Shown one piece after another: positions 8,476 through 17,138 of a DNA stretch of 64,000 nt; positions within the stretch are counted from its first letter, which is position 1; each line of letters opens with the position of its first letter. The stretch is from NCBI RefSeq assembly GCF_902859945.1, contig NZ_CADIKL010000004.1, positions 62,001 to 126,000 on the forward strand, given 5' to 3'. Made by a program: the position numbers and the translations under genes. The notes under the pieces were generated by a model. It had not been told where the DNA came from. It saw only the letters and a program-made list of their open reading frames with translations, and did no database searches. The stretch is from Paraburkholderia caffeinitolerans. Its GTDB lineage: Bacteria; Pseudomonadota; Gammaproteobacteria; Burkholderiales; Burkholderiaceae.

Positions 8476-8882
8476 TCAGGCGATGACGGTTGGGCTGTGC
8501 GTTGTCGTGTCGGCGTGCGCCGCGATGGCCGCGCGCAGTTCGACGTCGCTCTGATCCGCGCGCGTATAAAGCTCGCGGCCGCCCATTTGCGCAAGCGCGG
8601 GCGCGTCGAGAATGCGCCGCGCGAGGCGCGCGCCTTGCACCAGCAGATCGAGATCGCGCGCATCGGAGATAAAGCGCGGATCGATCACGGGCGCGGCGCG
8701 CGCATCGGCGCTCGCGAGCGTGACCGTGCCGTAGCTCGCCGGGCGCAGCACGCACACGTGCAGCGAGTAGCTGTGGCTCCAGTGCAGGCGGCGGCTATGG
8801 TCGTCGACGAGCGCGGTGTTCGCCTCGGGACAGCGCTGCGCCGCCCGAACCGCCGCCTACGATGACGTAGTCGTATTGCATG
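8476..8882 (-). pseudogene. Deleted remnant of a GMC (choline dehydrogenase-like) oxidoreductase
   Basis: On the minus strand the start reads MQYDYVIVGGGSGGAALSR, the FAD-binding N-terminus of GMC oxidoreductases, and hits a stop about nine codons later. In another frame the C-terminal part of the same family follows at once (TALVDDHSRRLHWSHSYSLH, then VCVLRPASYGTVTLASADAR and APVIDPRFISDARDLDLL). It ends at AHADTTTHSPTVIA instead of the usual HPVGTCRMG..NAPTIMIAE end. The roughly 400-residue middle and the catalytic His/Asn region are missing, so at least two deletions have occurred. The family has about 530-560 residues; the remnant cannot be functional. Confidence 0.82.
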
Positions 8883-9094
8883 CCTCCTCCCTTGGTCCGG
8901 CGTGACATGCAAAAGGCGTTGAAAGCACGCTTGATGCACGCTCGTTCGATTTCGCTTTTTCGCGCTTTGCAGGAAACGTTGTCGGATCGATTCAGTTTTT
9001 ATGTCAGAACCTTTCCTCTAATCATCGGACCGTGTAGGCGGCGCGCACGCGACTACCATGAAAGGCCGCAGCGCCCTTCCCACCAGGACCGACC

Positions 9095-10609
9095 ATGAAA
9101 CAGGATTTGCCCGCAGCACTGGCGCGTGACGACGGCCCCGAAAGCGGCGGTGAGCGTAGCCGTGGCACGCCGGGTTTCCCGGGCGACGATTCGCCTGAAT
9201 TGCCGCATGAGTCATCGCATGAGTTGCTGCATGCCCTGCACGCTGCGCAGCGCGCGGCCTATCTGCGTGCGCCGTTTCCCGCATGGAGCGAACGCGCGCG
9301 CGATCTGAGGGCGCTGCGCGACGTGCTGTTCGCCAATCAGGACGCGCTCGCCGAGGCGATGAACGCCGACTTCGGCCAGCGTTCGAAAGCCGAGGTCGCG
9401 CTGGCCGAGTTCATGGTGCTCAAGCAGGAGATCGACGCCGCGCTCAAGCATGGCGAGCGCTGGATGCGCCCGCAGCGCCGCCGCGTCGGCAAATGGCTCG
9501 CGCCGGGCCGTGCGCGCGTGGTGCCGCAGCCGCTCGGCGTGGCGGGCATCGTCGTGCCGTGGAACTATCCGCTGCTGCTAGGCGCGAGCCCGCTCGTGTG
9601 CGCGCTCGCGGCGGGCAACCGCGCGATGATCAAGATGTCGGAGCTGACGCCGCGCACCTCGGCGCTGTTCGCAGAACTGATCAGTCAGACCTTCGCGCGC
9701 GACCATGTGGCGGTCGTGAACGGCGACGCCGCCGTGGGCGCGGCGTTCACGGCGCTGCCGTTCGACCACCTGCTGTTCACAGGCTCGACGCGCGTGGGCC
9801 ACGAGGTGATGCGCGCGGCTGCCGCGAACCTCACGCCCGTTACGCTGGAGTTGGGCGGCAAGTCGCCCGTGCTGATCGGCGAGCATGCGCGCTTCGACTA
9901 TGCCGTCGACAGCCTGCTGCTCGGCAAGACGCTGAACGCGGGGCAAACCTGCATCGCGCCCGACTACGTGCTGCTGCCGCGCGGCAGCGAGGACGCCTTC
10001 ATCGCCCGGGCGCGCACGCGCTTTGGCGAGCTCTACCCCGACTTCGCGAACAACCGCGACTACACGTCGATCATTTCAGCGCGCCACTACGAGCGGCTCG
10101 AACGTCTGGCCGACGAAGCGCGCGCCGAAGGTGCGCAACTGCATGCGCTGGGTCCGCGCGACGCCGCCACGCGGCGCTTCGCGCCCGTGATCGTGACGGG
10201 CGCGGGCGAGCACACGCAGTTGATGCAGGAGGAAATCTTCGGGCCGCTGCTGCCGCTCGTGCCTTACGACTCGCTCGACGAAGCGCTCCACTATGTGAAT
10301 GCACGACCGCGGCCGCTGGCGCTCTACCTCTACGCCGACGACGCGCGCACCGTCGAACGCGTGACGCGCGAGACCGTGGCGGGCGGCATGTCGGTGAACG
10401 AGACGCTCATGCATATCGCGGCCGAGGGGCTGCCGTTCGGCGGCGTCGGCCCGAGCGGCATGGGCGTGTATCACGGCTACGAGGGCTTCGCCACGTTCTC
10501 GCAGATGAAGCCCGTGTTCACGCAGGCGCGGTTGAACGCACGGCGGCTGATCGCGCCGCCTTACGGCAAGCGGTTTGGGTTGCTGATCCGGGCGATGTTG
10601 CGGTTCTAG
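9095..10609 (+). CDS. Coniferyl-aldehyde dehydrogenase-type NAD(P)-dependent aldehyde dehydrogenase
   Basis: 504-residue class 3-like aldehyde dehydrogenase. Landmarks are the active-site Glu in VTLELGGKSPVL, the catalytic Cys in AGQTCIAPDYVLLPR, PWNYPLLLGASPLVCALAAG and LPFGGVGPSGMGVYHGYEGF. The short form lacking an oligomerisation extension and the PDYVL context match coniferyl aldehyde dehydrogenases, which oxidise hydroxycinnamyl or long aliphatic aldehydes to acids. The first 40 residues are a variable leader with repeated HESSHELLHALH-like text. It is an isolated gene between the GMC remnant and the fli block, so the substrate is inferred only from family. Confidence 0.88.
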   Translation: MKQDLPAALARDDGPESGGERSRGTPGFPGDDSPELPHESSHELLHALHAAQRAAYLRAPFPAWSERARDLRALRDVLFANQDALAEAMNADFGQRSKAEVALAEFMVLKQEIDAALKHGERWMRPQRRRVGKWLAPGRARVVPQPLGVAGIVVPWNYPLLLGASPLVCALAAGNRAMIKMSELTPRTSALFAELISQTFARDHVAVVNGDAAVGAAFTALPFDHLLFTGSTRVGHEVMRAAAANLTPVTLELGGKSPVLIGEHARFDYAVDSLLLGKTLNAGQTCIAPDYVLLPRGSEDAFIARARTRFGELYPDFANNRDYTSIISARHYERLERLADEARAEGAQLHALGPRDAATRRFAPVIVTGAGEHTQLMQEEIFGPLLPLVPYDSLDEALHYVNARPRPLALYLYADDARTVERVTRETVAGGMSVNETLMHIAAEGLPFGGVGPSGMGVYHGYEGFATFSQMKPVFTQARLNARRLIAPPYGKRFGLLIRAMLRF

Positions 10610-10633
10610 CGGAGGCGCAGGCCGCAAACACCA

Positions 10634-11023
10634 CTAGCGGGGCAGCGCGGGCAGGCGCAACGGGTTGCCCGCGAGCGACTTGGCGTCCGGCATGCGTGAT
10701 TGCGACGAGGCCTGAGTGGCTTGTGCTGTTTGCGCGGTTTGTTGCGCGTCGCTCTCCGCTGCTTCAAGCCCATGCAGCCACGCCAGCAGTTCCGCCACGG
10801 CCTGATATAGCTGCGGCGGGATCTGCGAATCCAGATCCACCTGCATCAGCAGCGAGACCATCTCCGGCGCTTCGTGCACGTAGAGGCCCGCTTCCTTCGC
10901 GCGCTGCACGATCATCTCGGCCACGAGCCCATAACCCTTCGCGACCACGCGCGGCGCGCCGTCGCGCGCGACCGGGTCGTCGTAAGCCAGTGCGGCGGCG
11001 CTTCGGCGGTGCGTGCGGCTCAT
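10634..11023 (-). CDS. FlhB C-terminal-domain paralogue (EscU/YscU/HrcU family, FhlB type)
   Basis: 129 residues that match only the cytoplasmic tail of FlhB after the autocleavage site: AAALAYDDP, APRVVAKGYGLVAEMIVQRA, SQIPPQLYQAVAELLAWLHG. There are no membrane helices, and the NPTH cleavage motif is replaced by sequence around MSRTHRRSAAALAY. It thus resembles the free FlhB-CC polypeptide known as FhlB or FlhX in other bacteria, which can substitute for the FlhB tail in substrate switching. Its ATG overlaps the stop of the upstream FliK-like gene by four bases, so the two are probably translationally coupled. The last 35 residues are Gln/Ala-rich. Confidence 0.85.
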   Translation of the reverse strand: MSRTHRRSAAALAYDDPVARDGAPRVVAKGYGLVAEMIVQRAKEAGLYVHEAPEMVSLLMQVDLDSQIPPQLYQAVAELLAWLHGLEAAESDAQQTAQTAQATQASSQSRMPDAKSLAGNPLRLPALPR

Positions 11024-12606
11024 CCGAGCTCCCAATCTGTCGAGTCGATGGCGTGAGGTGCATCGGCCGCGTGCGTGGCCGGTGCTGCGTGCGTGGCAAC
11101 GGCTGCGCGCGCATAGGCGCCGGCGGCCCGCGCGCCATCCACGCCCGCTGTGCCACCCAAGCCACCCAAACCACCCGCACCGCCGATCTCGCGGATCGAC
11201 AGCCCGGTGAGCGCGAGTCCAAGCGCTTCGAGCCGCCCGCGCAATGCCTCGCTGTGCGCGTTGAGGCGCTGCGCGCCGTCCGGGCTCGCCTGCACGCGCA
11301 CCGCGAGCGTCGAGCCCGTGAGCGCAAGCTCCGCGTCGACGGTGCCCAGCGCCGGCAGCGCCAGCGTGAGACGCGTGCGCCAGGGCGTTTCGTCTTCGTC
11401 CGCGCCGCGCCCTGCGCGCGAGTCGTGCTGAGCGTGGCGCTCGTCGTCGTCCGGCTGAATGGTCCAGTCGAGCCGCACACCCGGCCACGCCTCGCCGGTC
11501 CAGCGGAATTCCCCGGTCGCGAGCAAGTCGAGTTGCTGGCGCACGAGCGGCAGCAGCGCCTCGTGCACGCCAACGCCCGCGCCGGCCCCGGCCGGCGTGC
11601 GAGTGGCGGGCAGCAGCGCGTCGGCGAGCGCAGCCGCTGTGCCGCCGGCTTCGCGCTCCGCATCGTCGGCGAATGCAGCGGCATGGGTTTCGCCGCGAGC
11701 GCCCGAGGCCGCCGCCGTCCCCCCCGCGCCGCCCGCCCGCGCGCCTTGCTGGGTGGCGCTGGGCAGATCAATCCACAGCACGTCATCGATGTCGGCGGCG
11801 GCGTGGCTCCTGTCGCCCGGAAATTCGAGCGGCAACTGCGCGCTGCCGCCGGTCAGGCGGTTCTGCGGTTCGTCGGCGAGTTCGCCGGGCGTGCGCTGGC
11901 CGCGCAGCCATTGGGCGAGATGCGATTCGTAGAAGAGCCCGCTCGACGCCACCGTCTGAGCGAGCGCGGCCGCGAGCGCGGCGACCTGGCCGGATTGCGC
12001 AGCAAGTGCGGTGCGCTGGGCCGCTTGCGCTCCTTGTGCGTCCTGCGTGCCTTGAGACGAGGCGCCTTGCGCGCCGCTTGTGCCACCGGTCATGCCGCCA
12101 TTCGCAGCGCCATTCGCGCTCCCCGCGCCGTCAGCGCCTTCGGCGCCTTGCGCACTGCCTGGCAGTCCTGCCTGCGGCGCATCAACCGTCGATGCCTCAA
12201 GGTCGGCGAGCAACGCGGCCTCCAGCGCCTGGGCCTGAACAGTGGCCCCTGTCTGATCGATGGGATTCGCCAGGCCCGGCAATGGCAGCGAGCCAGCGTC
12301 CCCCACCATCGCCTCGCCGGCAGCCGCCGGATCGGCCCAGATCGGCGCGCGCCCGACCACGGCGGGCGTGGCCTCGCCACCCGAGCGGATGATCGCGTCG
12401 AGCGCGAGCGCAACGGCGGAAAGCACCGTTTGCGCCGATGCCTGCGGTGAGCCGGCGCTGCGCGGATCGGCCAGCCCGGCTGCGCCGCCCGTGAGCGCCG
12501 AAACGCCCGCCTGCGCAGCGCCCGTGCTGCCCTGGGAGCCCGCCGCGCCCAGGCCGCCTATGCGGCTCGCGAGCAGCGCCGCAGCGCTCGTATCGATTCC
12601 GTTCAT
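11020..12606 (-). CDS. Second FliK-like protein with hook-length-control C-terminal domain
   Basis: 528 residues. Most of the chain is low-complexity Ala/Gly/Ser/Gln, as in FliK rulers. Only the end (about 380-500) is conserved, resembling the Flg_hook domain (TLAVRVQASPDGAQRLNAH, SEALRGRLEALGLALTGLSI). A separate bona fide fliK lies at 20124. The gene follows fliT and overlaps the FlhB-like gene by four bases, so a FliK-like and an FlhB-tail-like protein are made side by side. Start choice is uncertain: ATG at 12606 (MNGIDTSAAALLASR) or an in-frame start at 12624; neither has a clear ribosome-binding site. Confidence 0.8.
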   Translation of the reverse strand: MNGIDTSAAALLASRIGGLGAAGSQGSTGAAQAGVSALTGGAAGLADPRSAGSPQASAQTVLSAVALALDAIIRSGGEATPAVVGRAPIWADPAAAGEAMVGDAGSLPLPGLANPIDQTGATVQAQALEAALLADLEASTVDAPQAGLPGSAQGAEGADGAGSANGAANGGMTGGTSGAQGASSQGTQDAQGAQAAQRTALAAQSGQVAALAAALAQTVASSGLFYESHLAQWLRGQRTPGELADEPQNRLTGGSAQLPLEFPGDRSHAAADIDDVLWIDLPSATQQGARAGGAGGTAAASGARGETHAAAFADDAEREAGGTAAALADALLPATRTPAGAGAGVGVHEALLPLVRQQLDLLATGEFRWTGEAWPGVRLDWTIQPDDDERHAQHDSRAGRGADEDETPWRTRLTLALPALGTVDAELALTGSTLAVRVQASPDGAQRLNAHSEALRGRLEALGLALTGLSIREIGGAGGLGGLGGTAGVDGARAAGAYARAAVATHAAPATHAADAPHAIDSTDWELG

Positions 12607-12743
12607 GCGGAGCGTGGCCCGCATGGGCCAGGTTGTGCGCCGCGCGTCCCAAGCGGTGACGCGGCGCTGTCAGTTTTCGTGCACGAGCGTGCCTGCCCGT
12701 GCCGGTTCGCGCGCGCCGATCAGAAGCCGCGCACCATCCCGCC

Positions 12744-13076
12744 CTACCGCGCGCCGTACAGCTCCTGCAACACCCGCGACGGCTGCGCCGTGCCGTGGAA
12801 AAGCGCCGCAAGGCGCGCCATGCACGGGCTCGCGAGGTCGCGGATCGCGGCGTCGTCGGCGAGGATCTGGCGGATCAGCTCGTACTTGCGCGTGCGCTCG
12901 GCGGCGGTGAGCCGCACGCCGAAATCGGCGTTCTTGAGTGCGTCCACCAAGTGCCGGTACTCCTCCTGAAGGCCGATCAGCTCGTTCCAGCTTGCGCCGC
13001 GCGCGGCATGAAGCATTTGCTCCGAGACCGCCGCAATCGCCTCGTAGCGGGCAAAGTAGTCTGCTTTCGAATTCAT
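12744..13076 (-). CDS. fliT: FliT, flagellar export chaperone
   Basis: 110-residue, mostly alpha-helical protein of FliT length, starting MNSKADYFARYEAIAAVSEQ. FliT binds the filament cap protein FliD and, in enterobacteria, also FlhC as an anti-activator. The start overlaps the fliS stop by four bases (ATGA), as in fliST operons. It is less conserved than FliS, so identification leans partly on context. Confidence 0.86.
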   Translation of the reverse strand: MNSKADYFARYEAIAAVSEQMLHAARGASWNELIGLQEEYRHLVDALKNADFGVRLTAAERTRKYELIRQILADDAAIRDLASPCMARLAALFHGTAQPSRVLQELYGAR

Positions 13077-13519
13077 CTCGTCAATGAACCGGATACCGGC
13101 GCGGACGACGCTCTCGCCATCCGCTCCACTTCCGGCGCAATCCCTAACCAGGCTTCCTCGAGCGTCGCAAGCAGGCCATCGACTTCGACCAGCATGGACT
13201 CGCTCTGTTGAATGTTCGCTTCGAGCAGACGTCGCGTCATATAGCCGTAAAGTGCGTTCAGGCGCTGCGCGACTTCGCCGCCCGCCTCGACGTTCAACGC
13301 CAGCTGAAGCCCGCTTTCGACAATCCGGATGGCCTTGCCGATCGCCTCGCCGCGTGGTCCCACATTGCCCATCTGCAAATGCATGCGGGCCTGCGCAATC
13401 GCCTTGCGCGCTCCTTCGTACAAGAGCGCGATCAGCTTGTGCGGACTCGCGCCCATGACCCCTGTTTCGACACCCACGCGTGCATAAGCGTTGGCTCCAG
13501 ACTGTGCAGGGGAAAACAT
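13073..13519 (-). CDS. fliS: FliS, flagellin export chaperone
   Basis: 148 residues. ANAYARVGVETGVMGASPHK and LIALLYEGARKAIAQARMHL are the conserved FliS four-helix-bundle start. FliS keeps flagellin unfolded and delivers it to FlhA. The ATG at 13519 has AAGGAGAAGCG just upstream and begins MFSPAQSG; the extension to 13585 is rejected because it would run back towards the promoter. It heads the leftward set fliS-fliT-fliK2-flhB-like behind a sigma-28 promoter at 13604-13631. Confidence 0.94.
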   Translation of the reverse strand: MFSPAQSGANAYARVGVETGVMGASPHKLIALLYEGARKAIAQARMHLQMGNVGPRGEAIGKAIRIVESGLQLALNVEAGGEVAQRLNALYGYMTRRLLEANIQQSESMLVEVDGLLATLEEAWLGIAPEVERMARASSAPVSGSLTR

Positions 13520-13603
13520 CGGCGCTTCTCCTTCGAACGTGCGGCTATGGATACGGTGCATCCGGCCCTTTGCCTTGCGTGGCACGAGCCGGGTATAGCC
13601 GTG

Positions 13604-13631
13604 TTATCGGAACGGCGCAGGAGAAGCTTTA
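13604..13631 (-). promoter_or_regulatory. Sigma-28 (FliA) promoter of fliS-fliT
   Basis: Minus-strand TAAAGCTT (-35, 13631-13624), 12-base spacer, TCCGATAA (-10, 13611-13604). The sigma-28 consensus is TAAAGTTT-N11-GCCGATAA, so it differs at two positions plus one extra spacer base. It lies 85 bases upstream of fliS, a typical late flagellar gene. Confidence 0.8.
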
Positions 13632-13698
13632 ATGTCTTCGGCAGGCGCGAAGTGGCGAACCAGGCGCCACGGGGCGCAACGGGGCGCAACGGGGCGCG

Positions 13699-14043
13699 CT
13701 AGACCTGGATCTGCATGATGTCGGTGTAAGCCGCAACGAGCTTGTTGCGCACCTGCAGGCCGAACTGGAAGCCCACATTGGCCTTCTGCATGTCGACCAT
13801 GACGTCGTTGAGCGAAACGTTGCCGGCCCCGAGTTCGAACGCCTGCGACTCGCCCACGGCCTTTTGCTGGTCGCCGCTGATCTTGTCGATGGACGACTTG
13901 AGCGCCGCGGCAAAGCCGCCCGCGGTGGCCGCGCCCGAGCCGACGTCGGCGGCGCTGGTATCACTGGCGCCGCTGGCCGCCTGCGCGGCCATGGACTGCA
14001 TCTGCGCGAGGGCCGACGTGAGTGGGTTGACTGGCACGGTCAT
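13699..14043 (-). CDS. fliE: FliE, MS-ring/rod junction protein
   Basis: 114 residues. The C-terminal half carries the FliE signature ([20 protein letters not shown] and [20 protein letters not shown]). FliE joins the MS ring to the proximal rod and is an early export substrate. The ATG at 14043 has GGAGCAAAC before it and starts [20 protein letters not shown]; the in-frame extension to 14184 would overlap the divergent promoter region. It is transcribed divergently from fliF, with a shared class II control element between them. Confidence 0.95.
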   Translation of the reverse strand: MTVPVNPLTSALAQMQSMAAQAASGASDTSAADVGSGAATAGGFAAALKSSIDKISGDQQKAVGESQAFELGAGNVSLNDVMVDMQKANVGFQFGLQVRNKLVAAYTDIMQIQV

Positions 14044-14166
14044 GTTTGCTCCACGAATAAAGAGGGATCGCGCGAGGGCGGATGCCGCCGCCCGGCGAAT
14101 CCGGCGCGCCTGTGAGTGACAAGCAGTGACAAGCGCAATGCATACAGCGCGCCGAATCTGGAGAGG

Positions 14167-14258
14167 AGCATAGCAATTCGCCATTTCCGGCAGCCTCGAA
14201 ACTAGGGGGAAAACCCGGCTCTATTCGCGCAATCGGCTTGCCAGCGGGTGCGGATAAT
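14167..14258. promoter_or_regulatory. Divergent fliE/fliF class II promoter region (FlhDC-like box)
   Basis: A box at 14197-14227 begins CGAAACTAG and ends CTATTCG. Rightward, 25 bases later, GATAAT (14253-14258) is the probable fliF -10. Leftward, 24 bases later, TATGCT (14172-14167) is the probable fliE -10. The same box and spacing recur at fliL, flgA/flgB, flhF and flhB. Assignment to FlhDC is by analogy with the enterobacterial AATAGC...GCTATT half-sites. Confidence 0.72.
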
Positions 14259-14332
14259 CGCTGTCGTGAAAGTTTCCGCCGCGCGCATGCCGCGCGAGCA
14301 GGAACAGCCAGTCTCCCGGAGAAACCCGTCGC

Positions 14333-16153
14333 ATGGATTCGTCTGCCAACTCGTTGATCAACCCCGATGCCCGCGTGGGCCTCGCCACCAGCGGCGCCGC
14401 CCCCGGCGTGGCCGCTACCGGCGTGGCGGGCGCAGCGGGTGGCCTCGCGGAGGACCTGGGCGGCGGCTTTGCGCAGCGCCTCGGTTCGCTTTCTTCGCTG
14501 CGCAATGTGCGCGGCAACCCGCGCGCGCCGCTCATCGTGGCCGTGGCGGTGCTCGTCGCCGTGGTCGCGGGCCTGATCCTGTGGTCGCGCGCGCCCGACT
14601 ACAAAGTGCTCTACAGCAATCTCTCGGACCGCGACGGCGGCGCGATCATCACGGCGCTGCAAGCCGCCAACGTGCCGTACAAGCTCTCGGAGGGCGGCGG
14701 CGCGATTCTCGTGCCGTCCGAGCAGGTAGCCGAAATGCGCCTGCGCCTCGCCCAGCAGGGCCTGCCCAAGAGCGGCTCGGTGGGCTTCGAGCTGATGGAC
14801 AACCAGAAGTTCGGCATTAGCCAGTTCGCCGAGCAGGTGAACTACCAGCGCGCTCTAGAAGGCGAGCTCGAGCAAACGATTCAATCGATCCAGAGCGTGA
14901 AGTCCGCGCGCGTGCATCTGGCGATTCCGAAGCCCTCGGTGTTCGTGCGCGAGCGCGAAGCGCCCACGGCCTCGGTGCTCGTCAACCTGTATCCCGGCCG
15001 CATGCTCGACGAAGGCCAGGTGGCCGCCATCACGCACATGGTCGCCTCGGCCGTGCCCGATCTGCCGGTGCGCAATGTGACCGTGGCCGACCAGGACGGC
15101 AACCTGCTCACGCAGAGCGCCGCGAGCGCCGGTCTCGACGCCTCGCAGCTCAAGTACGTGCGCCAGGTCGAGCACGACACCCAGGCGCGCATCGACGCGA
15201 TCCTCGCGCCCCTGTTCGGCGCCGGCAACGCGCGCTCGCAGGTGAGCGCCGATCTCGACTTCTCGAAGCTCGAGCAGACTTCGGAGAACTACAGCCCGAA
15301 CGGCAGCCCGCAGCAGGCCGCGATCCGCAGCCAGCAGCAGAGCATTGCCACCGACTCGCAGCAATCGAGCGCCGGCGGCGTGCCGGGCGCGCTCTCGAAC
15401 ACGCCGCCGCAGCCGGCTTCCGCGCCCATCACCGCTCCCGCTGCGGGCGCGAACGGCGCACCGGGCGCCACGCCCGTCTCGGATCACCGCGACACCACCA
15501 CGAACTACGAGCTCGACAAGACCGTGCGCCACTTCAGCCAGGCGCCGGGCAGCATCAAGCGTCTTTCGGTGGCGGTGGTCGTGAACTATCAGCAGAAGGT
15601 GGATGCCAAGGGGCACGCCACGCTGCAGCCGCTCGACGCGCAAAAGCTCGCGCAGGTCGAGCAGCTCGTGAAGGACTCGATGGGCTACGACGCGAAGCGC
15701 GGCGACTCGGTGAACGTGGTGAACGCCGCGTTCCAGCAGGAAGTCGATCCGAACGCGAACCTGCCCTGGTGGCGCCAGCCCGACATGCTCGCGCTCGCGA
15801 AGCAACTCGCGACGTGGCTCGGCATCGGCGCGGTGGCACTGTTCCTCTACTTCGTGATGGTCAAGCCCGCGCTGCGCCGCGCCTTCCCGCCGCCCGCGCC
15901 GGCCGCCGCCCTGCCCGGGCTCGCGGGCCTCGGGGGCCTCGGGGGCAATAGCGAGCCGATGCTGCTCGACGGCCTGCCGTCCGCGGACAAGCTCGAAGGC
16001 GCAGCAGACGCCGAGGCAGACCCGGCCCTGCTCGCGCTCGAAAACGACAAACACAAGTTCGAACGCAACCTCGAATTCGCGCGCAGCATCGCGCGTCAGG
16101 ATCCGAAGATCGTCGCAACCGTGGTCAAGAACTGGGTGAACGATGAACGCTGA
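14333..16153 (+). CDS. fliF: FliF, flagellar MS-ring protein
   Basis: 606-residue inner-membrane protein that forms the MS ring, the base of the motor and housing of the export gate. The N-terminal transmembrane helix lies near residues 62-83 (APLIVAVAVLVAVVAGLILW). Ring-building domains follow (DYKVLYSNLSDRDGGAIITA, RVHLAIPKPSVFVREREAPT). The second helix is near 490-510 (LGIGAVALFLYFVMVKPAL), and the C-terminal FliG-binding tail ends VATVVKNWVNDER. It heads fliFGHIJK; fliG starts 11 bases inside its 3' end. Confidence 0.97.
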   Translation: MDSSANSLINPDARVGLATSGAAPGVAATGVAGAAGGLAEDLGGGFAQRLGSLSSLRNVRGNPRAPLIVAVAVLVAVVAGLILWSRAPDYKVLYSNLSDRDGGAIITALQAANVPYKLSEGGGAILVPSEQVAEMRLRLAQQGLPKSGSVGFELMDNQKFGISQFAEQVNYQRALEGELEQTIQSIQSVKSARVHLAIPKPSVFVREREAPTASVLVNLYPGRMLDEGQVAAITHMVASAVPDLPVRNVTVADQDGNLLTQSAASAGLDASQLKYVRQVEHDTQARIDAILAPLFGAGNARSQVSADLDFSKLEQTSENYSPNGSPQQAAIRSQQQSIATDSQQSSAGGVPGALSNTPPQPASAPITAPAAGANGAPGATPVSDHRDTTTNYELDKTVRHFSQAPGSIKRLSVAVVVNYQQKVDAKGHATLQPLDAQKLAQVEQLVKDSMGYDAKRGDSVNVVNAAFQQEVDPNANLPWWRQPDMLALAKQLATWLGIGAVALFLYFVMVKPALRRAFPPPAPAAALPGLAGLGGLGGNSEPMLLDGLPSADKLEGAADAEADPALLALENDKHKFERNLEFARSIARQDPKIVATVVKNWVNDER

Positions 16154-17138
16154 AGGAGCCACCAAGAGCGCGCTGCTGCTCATGTCGATCGGCGAGGAAG
16201 AGGCCGCGCAGGTCTTCAAGTTCCTCGGCCCGCGCGAGGTGCAGAAGATCGGCGCCGCCATGGCCGCGCTCAAGAACGTCAAGCGCGAAGAGATCGACGC
16301 GGTGCTGCAGGAGTTCGTGAAGGAAGCCGAGCAGCACAGCGCGCTCTCGCTCGACTCGAACGACTACATCCGCAGCGTGCTCACCAAGGCGCTGGGCGAG
16401 GACAAGGCCGGCGCCGTGATCGACCGCATCCTGCAAGGCGGCGACACGAGCGGCATCGAAGGCCTCAAGTGGATGGATTCGGGCTCGGTGGCCGAACTCA
16501 TCAAGAACGAGCATCCGCAGATCATCGCCACGATCCTCGTGCATCTGGACCGCGATCAGGCCTCCGAGATCGCCTCGTGCTTCACCGAGCGCCTGCGCAA
16601 CGACGTGCTGCTGCGCATCGCGACGCTCGACGGCATCCAGCCGCAGGCGCTGCGCGAACTCGACGACGTGCTCACGGGCCTGCTCTCGGGCAGCGACAAC
16701 CTCAAGCGCAGCCCGATGGGCGGCATCCGCACGGCTGCCGAAATCCTCAACTTCATGACCAGCCAGCATGAGGAAGGCGTGATCGAGAACGTGCGCCAGT
16801 ACGACGCCGAGCTGGCCCAGAAGATCATCGACCAGATGTTTGTTTTCGAGAACCTGCTCGACCTCGAAGACCGCGCGATCCAGTTGCTGCTCAAGGAAGT
16901 GGAATCGGAGTCGCTCATCATCTCGCTCAAGGGCGCGCCGCCCGCGCTGCGCACCAAGTTCCTCTCGAACATGTCGCAGCGCGCCGCCGAACTGCTCGCC
17001 GAAGACCTCGACGCGCGCGGCCCTGTACGTGTTTCGGAGGTCGAAGCACAACAACGGCGTATCCTTCAAATCGTTCGCAACCTTGCTGAAAGCGGCCAGA
17101 TCGTGATCGGCGGAAAGGCGGAAGACGCTTATGTCTGA
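16143..17138 (+). CDS. fliG: FliG, C-ring rotor/torque protein
   Basis: 331 residues, full length. Shows the N-terminal FliF-binding part (KSALLLMSIGEEEAAQVFKF), the middle EHPQ motif (IKNEHPQIIATILVHL) and the C-terminal torque helix with charged residues (DLDARGPVRVSEVEAQQRRI). It couples stator ion flow to rotor rotation on the cytoplasmic face. The start overlaps fliF by 11 bases and the end overlaps fliH by 8, so the genes are tightly coupled. Confidence 0.98.
   Translation: MNAEGATKSALLLMSIGEEEAAQVFKFLGPREVQKIGAAMAALKNVKREEIDAVLQEFVKEAEQHSALSLDSNDYIRSVLTKALGEDKAGAVIDRILQGGDTSGIEGLKWMDSGSVAELIKNEHPQIIATILVHLDRDQASEIASCFTERLRNDVLLRIATLDGIQPQALRELDDVLTGLLSGSDNLKRSPMGGIRTAAEILNFMTSQHEEGVIENVRQYDAELAQKIIDQMFVFENLLDLEDRAIQLLLKEVESESLIISLKGAPPALRTKFLSNMSQRAAELLAEDLDARGPVRVSEVEAQQRRILQIVRNLAESGQIVIGGKAEDAYV

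Noticed and set aside
9283..12450. A 1055-codon plus-strand open frame across the aldehyde dehydrogenase and the FliK-like gene
   Set aside because: High GC makes long stop-free shadow frames. The composition is Arg/Ala noise, and real genes occupy the other frames and strand.
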